A DNA stretch of 64,000 nt from Asterias amurensis (taxonomy: Eukaryota > Echinodermata > Asteroidea > Forcipulatida > Asteriidae), in the NCBI RefSeq assembly GCF_032118995.1, contig NC_092654.1, positions 11,912,284 to 11,976,283 of the forward strand, written 5' to 3'. Below are positions 52,446 through 64,000 of the stretch, in pieces; the first letter of the stretch is position 1, and every line of letters starts with the position of its first letter. Made by a program: the position numbers and the translations under genes. The notes beneath the pieces are model-generated. The model was not told the DNA's origin. It was given only the letters and a program-made list of their open reading frames with translations, and did not search any database.

Positions 52446-53679
52446 TGGTCACATGTACAATATGTGACTGGTGCACTGCAGAAACTGGCGTGTTAACATT
52501 TACACATTGGTGTTGTAACATAATAGATACCGAACAGAAAATCAAAATTAACATCATACTATGCGTTCAAACAACATCAATTGTTTTTAACATCCTATGG
52601 CGTAAATTGTGATTCTTTTGTTGGTATCTATATTTGACGCAACCGCATTTTTTTGCATTTTGTAACCTTTTTTTTTGGGAAACAGAAAATAACATTTTCT
52701 GCTTAATATTCTGCTTAAGAAGCTCTAAGAAATTGGGCGAAGAATCTTACGTGGTTCATTACACTGCACAAATCTCTGTTCAATTCATAATTACCATACA
52801 CAGTGTTGAATCATTCGCAGCACAGGAGAGAAATCAGAGTTGAGCAAAAGGTGAGACTTTTGAGAGAGGTAGAGAAAGGATTCCAACCACAAAGGGCCAG
52901 GCATTCCTAGGAGATTTTTTTAGACACTGATCTAATTGCAATTTACCACTATATGAAAGTCTATGTCATGAAAGGGTGATGTTTACTTGGAAGCCCCGGG
53001 GGCACTGTTGTCCCACTACAAACACTTGAGGTGACCCCACCGCGGCTCATTATTCCGGCCACTCCGGAACCATCGGGAGGGTTTGATGGTGGAGTTCCAT
53101 GGTTTGATACGACCGAGAGCATGTAATTAGTCACGACTTTCATTAGGTGGATTCCCCACTGGCTGACGTTTATTACAGCCTGGTCAGGAGATTAGACGTT
53201 GAAACAACAAACACGGAGTCCAGGTGTGGCAAAGAAAAGAATTCTATAAGAAGTTTGAGTTGAGACTTTCAGTTATGCTTCGTTTTTGAAGGACAATTTG
53301 AAAATGCGTTTTTTCCTTGGTAAAGGGCACCCTGTGAGGAAATTGTAAAATTCTACTTCAAGGAGCACGAAGGCAATCGCATTAATTGCATCCGTGTTAA
53401 GTATTGGGCCCGGAGTTATATTAAAGTCACACAGAGACTTGTTAACTAATACTACTCCATGACAGTTTGTAAATTGTACCGCATTTAAAAAAAAAAAAAA
53501 TGTTTTGAATGTTTTTTTTTTCATTTATTAATTCTGGTTGTTCTGCCAATGACTTTTAGAAAATTTAACTCAATCATTTTACTATAGCCAATAACTAAAT
53601 TGAGAGAAGACAGTTTAAGTTTTACGCAATCAAAAAAGTGATGAAAGAAGACAAAATCCCATATAAAATTTCAGGTGCC
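52446..53679. other. No gene recognised
   Basis: Around 52960-53145 the composition is GC-richer and a short minus-strand frame is open, but it shows no family resemblance and no splice context that I can defend. Confidence 0.35.
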
Positions 53680-53912
53680 TGCCTGAGAAAGGCTCTATGC
53701 CTGAAGCCTTTTCCAGATTCGAATTTGTGGATGAAAAAAAAAATGAACAATTTACTTCAAAGGGTGCGTTTCTCGAATACTGATTTGAACACTCGAGTTA
53801 AGTTCTTGAACACCTGATAACGCACATTGGTACAATATACACTAATTACCATTTAAGTTTTCATGTCATTATTTTGTTAGAACAATTACCAAAAGTGAAC
53901 CCTGCCTTTAAT
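53680..53912. mobile_element. Degraded family B right half
   Basis: 'ggctctatgcctgaagcctt' and a right end 'caaaagtgaaccctgccttt' suggest an old family B copy. Confidence 0.4.
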
Positions 53913-53990
53913 GAGTGACTCGCCCGCGGAGTAGAATTACATAATTGGAGAAAATGAAACCACAGAAGGGGGGGGGGGGGGGGAGGTGGG

Positions 53991-54343
53991 TTAAAGGTAT
54001 GGTTACTATTGGTAATTACTCACAAAATTGTTTTAATTGGTAAAACACTTTTTTTGGTGACAGGCAATGGAATGAGAAACAGCTCCCTCTGAAGTAACGT
54101 AGTTTTTGAGAAAGAAGTAAACTTCAGTTCAACATTAAGAATTGATTTGGAGAACACGCGTGAGGCCTTGACAAGTATCTGAAAGCGCACACCTTTGCGT
54201 GACAAGGGTGTATTTTCTTCCATTATTATCTCGCAACTTCGACGACCAATTCAGTTCAAGTTTCGACGGGTTTGTAATTTTGTGTATGTTGAGATACACC
54301 AAGTGAGAAGACTGGTCTTTGACAATTACCAAAGGTGTCAAGT
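53991..54343. mobile_element. Family A-like element, diverged
   Basis: Left end ttaaaggtatggttactatt; the inside keeps 'cacaagggtg'-type and 'cgcaacttcgacgaccaatt' phrases; right end 'ccaaaggtgtcaagtgtc'. The central hairpin is weak. A poly-G run lies just to the left. Confidence 0.7.
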
Positions 54344-55274
54344 GTCAGACTGGGGAAATTCTCTCTTTGGTACCAACCGACTTTAATGTTGATAAATTGG
54401 CATTCAATAAAACGCACCAACAATTACTGTCTTGTTGTGTTGCTGGACGCGGTGTTAGGTGAATGAAAATAAAAGCTAGAACATCAAATCAATAAAACGC
54501 AGTTCAACTCGGGTTACAGTTTGGAGGAAAAATTGATTCTAAGAAATAGAGAATACAAATGGCCAAGCTATAGGAACGGAACGACCCCCGGTTTGTAAAT
54601 TGCAATGGTAAAAAAAAAAATACTACAAACTCTAATCAATTGAAAGCTTAACCACACTATATACAAATATTAAGACGAAAACCTGCCGATCGCTAATTAA
54701 TCCACATTCCAACCAAAAAAATAAACCAACTTCCGCGGGACACTCTTTTTTTGTTGTTAATTAGACAAAAAAATCCACCCGTCATTATTGAAAAAATAAT
54801 AACTAGTTCTAAAGACTTCGTGAGGGCCAATTTGATCGTGATGGCCGGCGGGTACTACAACAGTTTTGAACCCCTCGCGCTGTTAGGCTTATTTATCAAG
54901 CCACCCAAGACCGGCAGCATTCTCGCGTCATTGTAAATCTTTGACAAGAGGGGGGGGGGGGGGGACACTAAAGAACTTTTACCGCAAGGAGGTTCTTGAA
55001 ACCACTTTCAGGTCAAGTGTTCAACACTAGACGTCGCAGAATAGCATGAATGATAACACTTTATAGAATTACATGGATGGTGGGGAGGCCTGGGATTGTT
55101 ACACACTTCTCTAAAACTGGTTCATGAAGTGTCAAGTAGGGGGACTATTTCAGCTTTTAAGTCAACGAGGTCTGTCAATCATTGTCGATGCCAACCATTC
55201 AATATACATTTTTTTAAAAGTATTTTTACGTACTACAGTAGGTTGTAATGTTGTTTTGTTTCGCTTATGACTGC
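54344..55274. other. No gene recognised
   Basis: AT-rich, with a poly-G run near 54949. A 61-codon frame at 54751-54936 resembles nothing I know. Confidence 0.35.
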
Positions 55275-55428
55275 TGGGGTCGATTTCACAAAGAGTTAGG
55301 ACTAGTCCTAATTTATGACATGTAGTCCTTAGAGATATCAAAAACGTACAGCTAGTCTTAAGTTAGGACTAGTAACTCGTCCTAACTCGAGATAAGACTA
55401 GTCCTAACTCTTTGTGAAATCCACCCCA
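55275..55428. mobile_element. Family E foldback element
   Basis: The cleanest copy: ends 'ggggtcgatttcacaaagag' and 'ctctttgtgaaatccacccc', with 'ttaggactagtcctaa' inside. A family F copy follows immediately, as one precedes the E copy at 184. Confidence 0.85.
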
Positions 55429-55431
55429 GAT

Positions 55432-55600
55432 ACTTCAAGGAGGCAACGAAGGCGATTGCCTCAATGCCCCTTGCCATTGCCTTGGTACCCTTCGAAATGC
55501 TCCAGGTAGAAGTTTACAATAGGGTGCCCATAACTCTTCAAGGAGAAAATGCCTTGGTGCCCTTGCCATTTCAAAAACTAAGCACAAGCCTCTGTTTCAG
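55432..55600. repeat. Family F dispersed repeat
   Basis: Starts 'gatacttcaaggaggcaacg' and runs through 'ccttggtgcccttgccattt'. It is flanked downstream by poly-G and poly-T/poly-G runs at 55681 and 55771-55810. Confidence 0.78.
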
Positions 55601-56316
55601 GGTTGATGCATTCCCAACTCTGGAGTTGTTGTTGCAGCGGACCAAGGGTACGGGGAAGGGAATTGCTGTATTTTTTTTAAGGGGGGGGGGGGGGCGGGGG
55701 CCGGGGGCCAAGACAATAGATTGGATATAATTGGATAAAGTAATGAAAAAATCCTCGGTTAGCTGGATTCATTTTTTTTTTTTTTTTTTTTTTTTTTGGG
55801 GGGGGGGGGTCTGCCCCCTCTCATCAAGCAAGCAAGAAAAGGTGAGTACCATGGATGATGAGGCAGGATTAGGAATCGAACTCTAATTGGATAACATGAC
55901 AAAAAGCAGTCACTAAGACGACGAAGATGTCTTCAAGAAATAAGATAAGACAGCTCCTATACACCCAGTGCATCATTTATCACGGAGTCAATTACAGATC
56001 CTTGAGTTGGGACCGGGTCGAAAATACACTGTTTAAAACATCGAGGGGTTTCCCTTCTTCAAAAATCGACGCAGAAATAAATCTCCTGCACTTGCGCGGT
56101 TTCCCTTGCAACAACAAACATGTATTATATAAGACAGAAGATGTTTTTCTGTTCAAATTAAGGAGTCTTTTGGGAATAGAGTGAAGCCAATTTAGAAAAT
56201 AATCACGAGGACGTTTGAGATGGGAATCTTGTGCATTTAGATTAAGTGAGTTTCTTTGTTTGTTGTGGGTTTTGAAAAAAACGTCTACATGGAGTTATTT
56301 CGACTTCACAGGGCTG

Positions 56317-56482
56317 ATACTTCACGGAGGCAACGAAGGTGATTTCCTCAATGCCCCGAGGACATTCCCTTGGTGCCTTGAAATGCTCAAGTAGAAATGT
56401 ACAACTTCCTCATAAGATGCCCTTTACCAAGGAGAAAATGACTTGGTTCCCTTGCTCTTACAAAAACGAATGATACAAGCCT
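56317..56482. repeat. Family F dispersed repeat
   Basis: Starts 'gatacttcacggaggcaacg' and keeps all the shared phrases through 'gaaaatgacttggttccctt'. Confidence 0.78.
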
Positions 56483-57029
56483 GCTTCATCCATATCCAAT
56501 TTGCCCATCCATATCTTCACCCATTTCTGCATTTTGGAGCTCGACCGAAGACAAACTTAACGTGTGAACACGACACTATTATTTGGATGGGTGATTAAAA
56601 CGATAGTAGGGTACTTTCCCCATCCCCGTGGTGTACCACAGAAGGGCTCAGGAAAGTGTCTTCAAAGGCAGGTAATAACATGGACATAGAAGACAGTTGT
56701 TAGCTGTGGAGTATTACGGGTCCCATTGTAAATACCAACTACGTATGTGGACACACGCTTCAGGTGGGCTTGACTATCGAAGGACAAACACCCCCAGGCC
56801 GTTCTGAATCAAGTCAATAAAATACCGTTAGTCAAAATGCTAAAATAAGGAATGCCAAATACTACAACTGTACAAGTCAACAAGTGCAGCAGGAGCAATG
56901 TGGACATCTTTGTCGCACACCCTGCCTTCACTTACGCATTGTACATGTTGGCGAACAGTACAAAGCAACATACATGCCGAATTATTTCCCCATCAATGCT
57001 CTGTAATGATTAAAGACGTCCATTCATTA

Positions 57030-57560
57030 GGAGTATACGAGTATACTAGCGGGAGTATAACTCGAGAAAGAACACATTCATGTATACGACGAGGGGGGGG
57101 GGGGGGGGTATTACTCGAGGGGATTACTACTCGAGTACAAGTACGAGTACAAGTGGGAGTATTACTCGAGTACGAGTAGTGAAGAGTATTACACGAGCAC
57201 GAGTATTACTTGAGTCAAGTATCCTACTCGAGTACGAGTACTAGTGGGAGTATTACTAGAGTATGAGTATCCTAAGAGTATTACACGAGTACTGAGTATT
57301 ACTTGAGTCAAGTATCCTCTCGAGTTCGAGTACTAGTGGGAGTATTACTCGAGCCCGAGTAGTGAAGAGTATTAGACGAGTACTGAATATTACTTGAGTC
57401 AAGTATCCTACTCGAGTATGAGTACTAGTGGGGGAGTATTACTCGAGTACGAGTACTAGTGAAGAATATTGTACGAGTATGAGTATGAGTTTGTTTTACT
57501 CGAGTACCAGTACTGGTGGATTGTAACTCGAGTATGAGTACTAGTGAGAATTATTATTTG
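57030..57560. repeat. Degenerate 'gagtattactcgagta' repeat array
   Basis: Dozens of 'cgagta', 'gagtatta' and 'actagtggg' motifs occur with a loose higher-order period of about 100 bp ('acttgagtcaagtatcctac' recurs three times). A poly-G run lies near 57092. No gene function is apparent. Confidence 0.85.
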
Positions 57561-58073
57561 AGTGGGAGCACTTGTATTACTCTGTATGGGTACCACAACA
57601 CTATTTACTAATACTAAAACCGAAAAAGGCTTGGCAATGCAGACAAGTGGAGACTAAAAGTATAGTATAAGAAATACAGAACGAATCCACAAGTTAATGG
57701 CGTGACTTAAGTCTTGAGTATGAAAATAGTGCTACCACTTGAGTTAAAAAAAAAAGTTGGCGAACCCGTCACTCCTAATACGAAATGACAGCCATGTTTA
57801 CATCATGATGGTAACATAAACAAATATGGCGGAACGGTGTCAGGTCAGTTTTTGGATACCAGTTAAGACATTCACAGAGACAGCAATGTTATGTCTTAAA
57901 CAATACAAGTCGGAGCCGGACTTGCGTAAAAAGTGACATCCCATTAAATAAATGGAGAGCTGTCAATCAAAACCAGGGATTGGCTAAGAATTGCCGTGCA
58001 CTAATTCAATGCCATGTTGTGGTTTGTGGTGGAGACTTAAATGACTAAATGAAGACTGACAGGTAACTGTCTT

Positions 58074-58695
58074 CTCACTGGGATCTTCTCCAGTCAATAA
58101 TATGCATTGCAACTTATTATGAACGGAGTATTCTTGCATTAAAGAGACTATACACTATATGGCAATTGTCAAAGACCAGTCTACTCACTTGGTGTATCTC
58201 AACATATGCATACAAACCTGTGAAAATTTGAGCTCAATTGGTCGTCGAAGTTGAGAGATAATAATGACAGAAAAACACCCTTGTCACACGAAGTTGGGTG
58301 CTTTCAGATGCTTGATTTCGTGACATCAGAATCTAATTCTGAGGTCTCGAAATCAAAATCGATAATTACCTCTTTCTCGAAAACTCGTGACTTCAGAGGG
58401 AGCCGTTTCTCAGTGTTTTATATACTATCATCCTCTCCCCATTACTCGTTACCAAAGAAGTAAGTTTTTTTGCTAATAATTATTTTGAGTAATTACCAAT
58501 AGTGTCCACTGCCTTTGTGTAGTCAGTGTTGTCAACAGAAATTACAGATGTTTCAAGTTTGGTAAAAGGCCAACCAGCTATTCATTGGGATCTTCCCCAG
58601 TCAATGCATTGCAAATTATTATGAACAGAGTATTCTTGTATTGCGTTTTCAGTGTAGTCAACAGAAATTACAGATGTTTCAAGTTTGGTATCAAT
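58074..58695. repeat. Direct duplication, one copy carrying a family A element
   Basis: 'gggatcttctccagtcaata ... gagtattcttg' and 'caacagaaattacagatgtt' occur once on either side of the family A copy (58074-58138 and 58517-58570) and again nearly joined at 58588-58690. The second unit approximates the site without the insertion. Confidence 0.8.
58139..58516. mobile_element. Family A element
   Basis: Left end ttaaagagactatacactat, right end accaatagtgtccactgcct. TTAA is only on the left. Confidence 0.85.
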
Positions 58696-60608
58696 TATAT
58701 TGTTGCGCAAAATATATTCCTGTTCTACATTTGCTAAATCATCTAGGGCGAGGACATGGTGTAATTATGTAAATTCCTCCCGACTAACAATCGCTCCAAA
58801 ACAATGGAGCATATCATCATTGCGTAGCAGTGGATTTCTATTGTTATTTTATTATGGTTTATTTATAAAAAAAAACTGCTCATTGTAGCCTACTGGCTGA
58901 ATTACAAAACAGTGTACCTTAAAATCAAAAGGATTAGCCTACAACAGGTATAGTATTTAAAGTAAATAAAAACAGTGAATTGGAATAGTCCAAACTTTTT
59001 ATAAGCTTCCATTTTCTTTAAAATACTGGTATCCCGGTATTGCCCAGACTTTTTCAGCACAAAAAGTGGATTAGACTGGATATAAAAAAAAACAGCAATC
59101 CTCTTTTGGCAATGTAAAGACAGCTCTATGCTTTACAGGCAAGTAAGTGATAAAAAGGGGTTCGACAGAGATGCTTTTGGGCGGGAATAAAAGGATACCA
59201 CGGTTCGCTGCGTATTGGTGGTGAGGATTTCAAAATGGGATCAACCCCCCCGCAAGTAATGTGCGAAGGAATTTGTCATCTCAGAATCAAAGATGTTCTT
59301 TTGTTGTATCATCTTAAAGCCGAGGTGTCGCCGGTATAGTGCAGGAAACCTTAAACATTCAAGCAGTCTATTTTTAAAGTTAACTGTTCCAGTGTTGCTT
59401 TTATGTTCATAAAGCCACAGTGGTTGGTGAGTGTCTCAATACAACTGTGGGAAAGCCAAGACGTTCCAGAAATCGAGAAGAGGAACTGTTATTTGCTTCA
59501 AAACCTGTGTGGCAGGAGTTCTGCCTCACCACACCCTCTTACAGCAAACTGAGCAAATTTCTACTAGTAGCGCTCTCTTTTGAATCATACTTCAGTTTAA
59601 TTTCCGGTGTGGGGGACAGAATCTCAGATGGAAAGATTTCCATAATAGGTCTTCGGAAGGGTTGTGTGTGATAACAGATCGAGCCAAAACAAAACATTTC
59701 AACATGAAGTTTTCCACTGAAACTTTAAGTTTGTCACCGAAATTTGTTGTCCTGTAAAGTTTATGATTGGACAACCAAAGGAAGGTGCTGCACACAAACC
59801 ATATAAATGTATAGTGTCAAAATAGAATTAGCTGTTGTAAACAACATCGAAGGCTAAATGACAACACACTTAACATGAACAGGTAACTAAGTGCAATATA
59901 ATTATTACTAGATCAAAAGAACATGTCAGATTGTATAAAACATTTCCGCCAACCTGTCCCTTAGCTGCACATTTAGGTCTCATACCTGACATCAACCTTC
60001 ACTGTGTGCTTGTTTTATTAATGAGCAAATAGAATTGGCTGTTGGAAACAACATCGAGTCTTTCTCGAAGGCTACAATGACAACACACTCAACATGAGCA
60101 GGTAAAGAGTAACATAAAGAAGTGTCCCTTTTGTAAATCAATGACACATGCCAATCTTCTACTTGGTGACTACTAACTGGCATGTAATGAACACTCGATA
60201 TATATTTCAGTCATTGGTTCAGTCTCTCTCGAGACTTAAACAAGAGTATAAATGGCGGACCTTCTGAAGGGCTTTTCGACGAACAAGACTCCGGTGCTGG
60301 CCTCGCTAACACGTAATCCGCTCCCTACAGTGTAAATGTAACACGTTGGATACAGAATGGGTACATTTTGGGGCAAATGGACTCAGAACCATAAGTCCAT
60401 CGACAAAGTAAGTGAACAATTTAATCCATATTAAAGTCCACTGAGGTCGTAGAGGTTGTTTTTCTCAGTCTTTTGCTCTAAGTTTTTTTTTTAAGTGTGA
60501 GAATGTGTCACCTAAATACACGTCTTTCCTTTGGCAGTTGATCCCACGAGACGGTTTTACAACTCCACTTTGAACTGCAGCTCTCAATCAAGAGGGCTAG
60601 ATCACATC
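58696..60608. other. No gene recognised; one 75-bp direct repeat
   Basis: 'aatagaattagctgttgtaa ... gacaacacacttaacatgaa' at 59822-59895 recurs with changes at 60027-60110. No exon is recognised. Confidence 0.4.
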
Positions 60609-60921
60609 AAAGGAACTGGACACGTTTGGTAATAGTCAGAGACCAGGATTCGCACTTGGTGTATCTCAACATATGCATAGAAAAACAAACCTGTGTGTCT
60701 TCAGATATCTAATAAAAGGCTTCGGGCCTGAAAAGTGAAGTCTGTTAATATGTGAGTGAGAGTTGAAGTTACCTCTATCTAAAAAAACCTACGTTTCAGG
60801 GGGAGCCGTTTCTCACAATGTTTCAATTTCTATACTATCAACAGCTCTCCGGTGCTCGTTACCAACTAACTTGCTAACAATAACTTTGACTTATTTTAAC
60901 AAAAGCGTCCAGTGCCTTTAA
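60609..60921. mobile_element. Family B element
   Basis: Left end 'caaaggaactggacacgttt' and right end 'gcgtccagtgcctttaa', with 'aaaaggcttcgggcctgaaa' at the centre. Confidence 0.72.
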
Positions 60922-61395
60922 AGAGGTTGCACAAAATGGACGTCTGTATGGGTGGTCAGGAATCACGCACTCGCACTAGTCCGGGAGCCCAGCCAAGCTC
61001 TGTCACACTTTGAAATGCAAACGGTTTTGAAGTGGGGTTAACTGTTCCTTGCTCTATGGTCTATGCCGAGACAACTTCTTACTGAGTGGTGCCGTGGGGT
61101 GGGGGGGGGGGGCGTTGACGATGCCCGAGCTTTGAGTTCACAATCAAGAAATCTCGAAATCCACGTTTTCGACAGTTCACAGAAAGTTCAAGTGAGGCAT
61201 CAATATATTAGGCCAATTTATAAGGAATATAAAGGTTGTCTTATATGGCGTTTTCTTTTGATGGGACGTGTCGATTTACGGCGTCTTGAACATCAATCAA
61301 CAGGCACTTACGTCTTGGGTCAGTTCTTGAGGAGATTGCGGTCAATAGTAAAAAAAATATTGAAGACAATGGGCTGGAGAAAAAATGCCCCATAT

Positions 61396-61745
61396 GTTAA
61401 CACGATCGGACGAGTTGGTCTAAAAAAAAAGCGTTTGAAACCGTTTGTTATAAAATGCATATAGTTGGAAAGATGTTTTAAAAGTAGAATACAATGATCC
61501 ACACAAAGTTGCCTCAAAATTGCGTGATTTTCCGTTTATGGGAGTCAAAAAATTGACTTCCATAAATGGCCGACCATGTTAGTCGACGGGGTAAAAGGAA
61601 AACCATGCAATTTCTAGGCATGTTTGTGTGGATCATTGTATTCTACTTTTAAAATATCTTTCTCATCATATGCATTTTACAACAAACGGTTACAAACGCT
61701 TTTCAAAGGCCAACCCGACCGATCAAAGGCAACGTGTTCCTTTAA
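61396..61745. mobile_element. Family C element, left end damaged
   Basis: The right end (aaggcaacgtgttcctttaa) and central 'gggagtcaaaaaattgactt' match the other two copies. The left end reads 'gttaacacgatcggacgagt', missing about 15 bp. Confidence 0.8.
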
Positions 61746-61904
61746 TTTGGGGTGCTTGCTATGTGGACTACCCTTCCCACGATAAGTATTCTGGGATAAA
61801 TGTTATGGGTTGTTCATGTTCAGTATTATGTTCTGTAACATGCACCACCAATCCCACCAGGGACTAATACAGCAATTCGGTAATGGTCAAGAAATTTACT
61901 TCAA

Positions 61905-61995
61905 GTGCCACGACTGGGACTCGAACCCACACTCTACTCATCAGAACCAAAAAAGTTTTCAGTCCGATGCTTTTAGACAAGGGCAGCACAACTAT
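61905..61995 (-). repeat. tRNA-derived SINE head
   Basis: On the minus strand 'gcatcggactgaaaac' precedes 'gagtgtgggttcgagtccca', containing a perfect B box GGTTCGAGTCC (61927-61917). The A-box end is worn, so this is a SINE remnant or tRNA pseudogene, not a working tRNA. The acceptor-stem sequence does not pair. Confidence 0.6.
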
Positions 61996-62039
61996 TACCC
62001 TCGAGCAAGGAATCTAACGAGTTAAACTTTGATCTGGGC

Positions 62040-62276
62040 CCAATTTCATAAAACCTGTAAGCACACAAGTTTGCTTAGCATGAAATGTATTCTTTGATAA
62101 AAACAAGATTACCAACCAAACTTTAATTTGTTGCATATTGCTTGTTACTGACATTCAGCTGTTGTCTGCGTATCCTGAAAATTACGTGGAAATTTGGTTG
62201 GTAATCCTGTTTTTATTAAGGAAGAAATTTCATGCTAAGCAAATTTGTGCTTACAGGCTTTATGAAATTGGGCCCT
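62040..62276. mobile_element. Family G element, longest copy
   Basis: 'gggcccaatttcataaaacc' faces 'ggctttatgaaattgggccc', and 'tgcttagcatgaaatgtatt' faces 'gaagaaatttcatgctaagc'. 'attaccaaccaaactttaat' faces 'aaatttggttggtaat'. Confidence 0.8.
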
Positions 62277-62701
62277 GAGCATAGAGCAAGGAAGGATCAA
62301 GTGGCCAGGCACCCATTGAATTGAAAACTCCAATTTTATTGACTTCAAATCAATGAAAACAAAAAATCACAAATATTGGTCTGTTTTTAAAGAATGAAAA
62401 CCAGCTGGACTCGGCAGGGGGAGAGATCAACTGTTAGTCTAAACATAATTAACCCACTAAGTATTTGCAATACTGTTTTTCTTTAACCTTACGTTGTTTT
62501 GTCTATAAAAAAAAACTTTAATTATGTTTACTGCAAGAAAAGTGGGTTACACACCACCTGTTGAATCAAATGCAAACATACACAAAGTTCTCTGCAAAGA
62601 AACCGTTGAACAAATTGACACCCCGTCAAAACCAAACCTGAAGTCCGGTATCCACGCAAATGATTCTCCAGAGGTATAATGTACATGTACTACTATGTCC
62701 C

Positions 62702-62872
62702 TGATACTTCACGGAGGCAACGAAGGTGATTGCCTCCATGCCCCCTGGTCATTGCTTTGATGCCCTTGAAATGCTCCGGTAGAAATTAAAAAAATTCCTC
62801 ATAGTTTGCCCTTTACCAAGGAGAAAATGCCTTGGTGCCCTTGCCCTTTCAAGAACGAGGCATACCGGCCTG
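62702..62872. repeat. Family F dispersed repeat
   Basis: Starts 'gatacttcacggaggcaacg' and ends near 'ttcaagaacgaggcataccg'. This is one of the best-preserved copies. Confidence 0.8.
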
Positions 62873-64000
62873 ATTCAACCACACAAGAAAGAGTCTTTCC
62901 CTAAACCAGGAACGAGCTATCCAGAAACAAATTTTGACAAGCGGAACTGCGAGGCACAAAGCCACCACAAAAGCCAAAAAGCCCAATTCAGCGGGGAACA
63001 CCCGCATACAATACACTCCTTACCGCACTGCAACGGTTTCTGTTCTCCCTCGGGAGGCCTCCAGACTTTATTCCACTAACAAAAAACTCCCCGTTGTAGG
63101 TTTTCTCCTTTAGAAGATCCTTAAAATGACAACTTAAAACAAGCCTTCGGAAATAAATAACCCTACACCCATCCTAACAAAACCTGGGTTTTTTCTTTCT
63201 AAAGTGCATGGATTTACCTTAAAGACGACCCAAGGGACCGATTTCGGCAGATTGGATTTGTCCGTGATAACCGCTCGTTACAGAGAGAACTGGTAGATTA
63301 TTGTGAAGTGGAGCAGGTCCTTAATGGTGGGCCCTTGTTCCTGGTTTTTCATTCAATCAGGTAAAAAGCAACATTGTTGCAAGTGACATTATTAGCCAAA
63401 GGGCGACTAAGACCCGTTATTTGTTGGTCACGCGAAATAATGGTGTTTGTATTACTAAACTAAACAGATAAAAAGCACATTATTAGCGCTGGAACTAATA
63501 CGGCCCATCTCACGAAGCAGAGGTGGGATCTTTTTAAGTGGGTGAGCACTATAGAATATTGAGGAGGTAGCTATAGGGAGCAATGATTTTCAGAACAAAA
63601 TACACGGTAAATCACTTGATCAAGTGCAATGTATGTACGATATACATCAAAATCGTATTGATATGCATGGCAGTAATGATTTTAAGCGGATTAGATGCAT
63701 AACGCATTGTCCTTGGATATATCTTTGGTGGGTGATCAAGATTATCGCCAGTTCCTTAAACCCTTTTCAAAAATCCAACTGCATTTTCCCGCCAACTACA
63801 TGCCCTAAATATCATTTCTACCTTGGGTTCAGTTATTTTGCTGTTCTCTTCAAACAAGGTCGTTCCTGTTATGGTGTTTAAAGGGTAATTTGGCCAGAAC
63901 CAGTGATTATGTTAAAACAAGAATCGACTGTATTTTTGCCGAGGCGTCTTCGAGTGTGGGGGTTGGGGTTGGGTGTGGGTGGCGGTTGGGTGTGGTGGTG
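62873..64000. other. No gene recognised; G-rich end
   Basis: No exon or repeat copy is recognised. The last 45 bases are a G/T-rich strand ('gggggttggggttgggtgtg') that continues past the window, perhaps a microsatellite. Confidence 0.4.

Overview
The window is animal nuclear DNA: short exons split by GT-AG introns of 0.4 to 16 kb, no operons, and very dense short inverted-repeat transposons. A 104-residue ribosomal protein eL42 and two RERG-type Ras-like genes fit an invertebrate. The repeat style suggests a marine deuterostome, and my best guess is an echinoderm, perhaps a sea star. That guess is from memory of repeat style and was not searched.

Layout. 1-5.3 kb holds repeats and no convincing gene. 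5.3-11.7 kb is a complete five-exon eL42 (RPL36A/RPL44) gene on the minus strand, with a 5'TOP-like start, a poly(A) signal and one GC-AG intron. 11.7-16.6 kb is repeat-rich intergenic DNA. 16.6-39.4 kb is a complete five-exon RERG/RERGL-like gene on the plus strand (206 aa); its 16.3-kb first intron and 4.4-kb last intron are full of mobile elements. 39.4-45.9 kb is intergenic and includes a LINE fragment. 45.9-51.2 kb is a second RERG-like gene on the minus strand, tail-to-tail with the first; its P-loop exon was not found. 51.2-64 kb holds repeats and no recognised exon.

The two Ras-like genes share intron positions and phases, so they are probably paralogues. The minus-strand copy keeps the standard switch residues. 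The plus-strand copy has lost the Thr35, Gly60 and Gln61 equivalents while its frame stays open over five exons, so it is a candidate pseudo-GTPase.

Repeats dominate. About 33 copies or pieces of one element family (subtypes A and B, 250-420 bp, TTAA-flanked, ends TTAAAGGCAGTGG) cover roughly a sixth of the window by my coordinates. Two further families, C and J, share the TTAAAGG end. Nested insertions give relative ages: E inside A inside J, A inside J, D inside C, and a 210-bp hairpin with a 9-bp target duplication inside A. A separate 725-bp element also has a 9-bp duplication and a similar terminus. Other repeats are tRNA-derived SINE pieces, two LINE 3' fragments, several minisatellites and many poly-G tracts. 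Family letters A-J are local labels made for this window.
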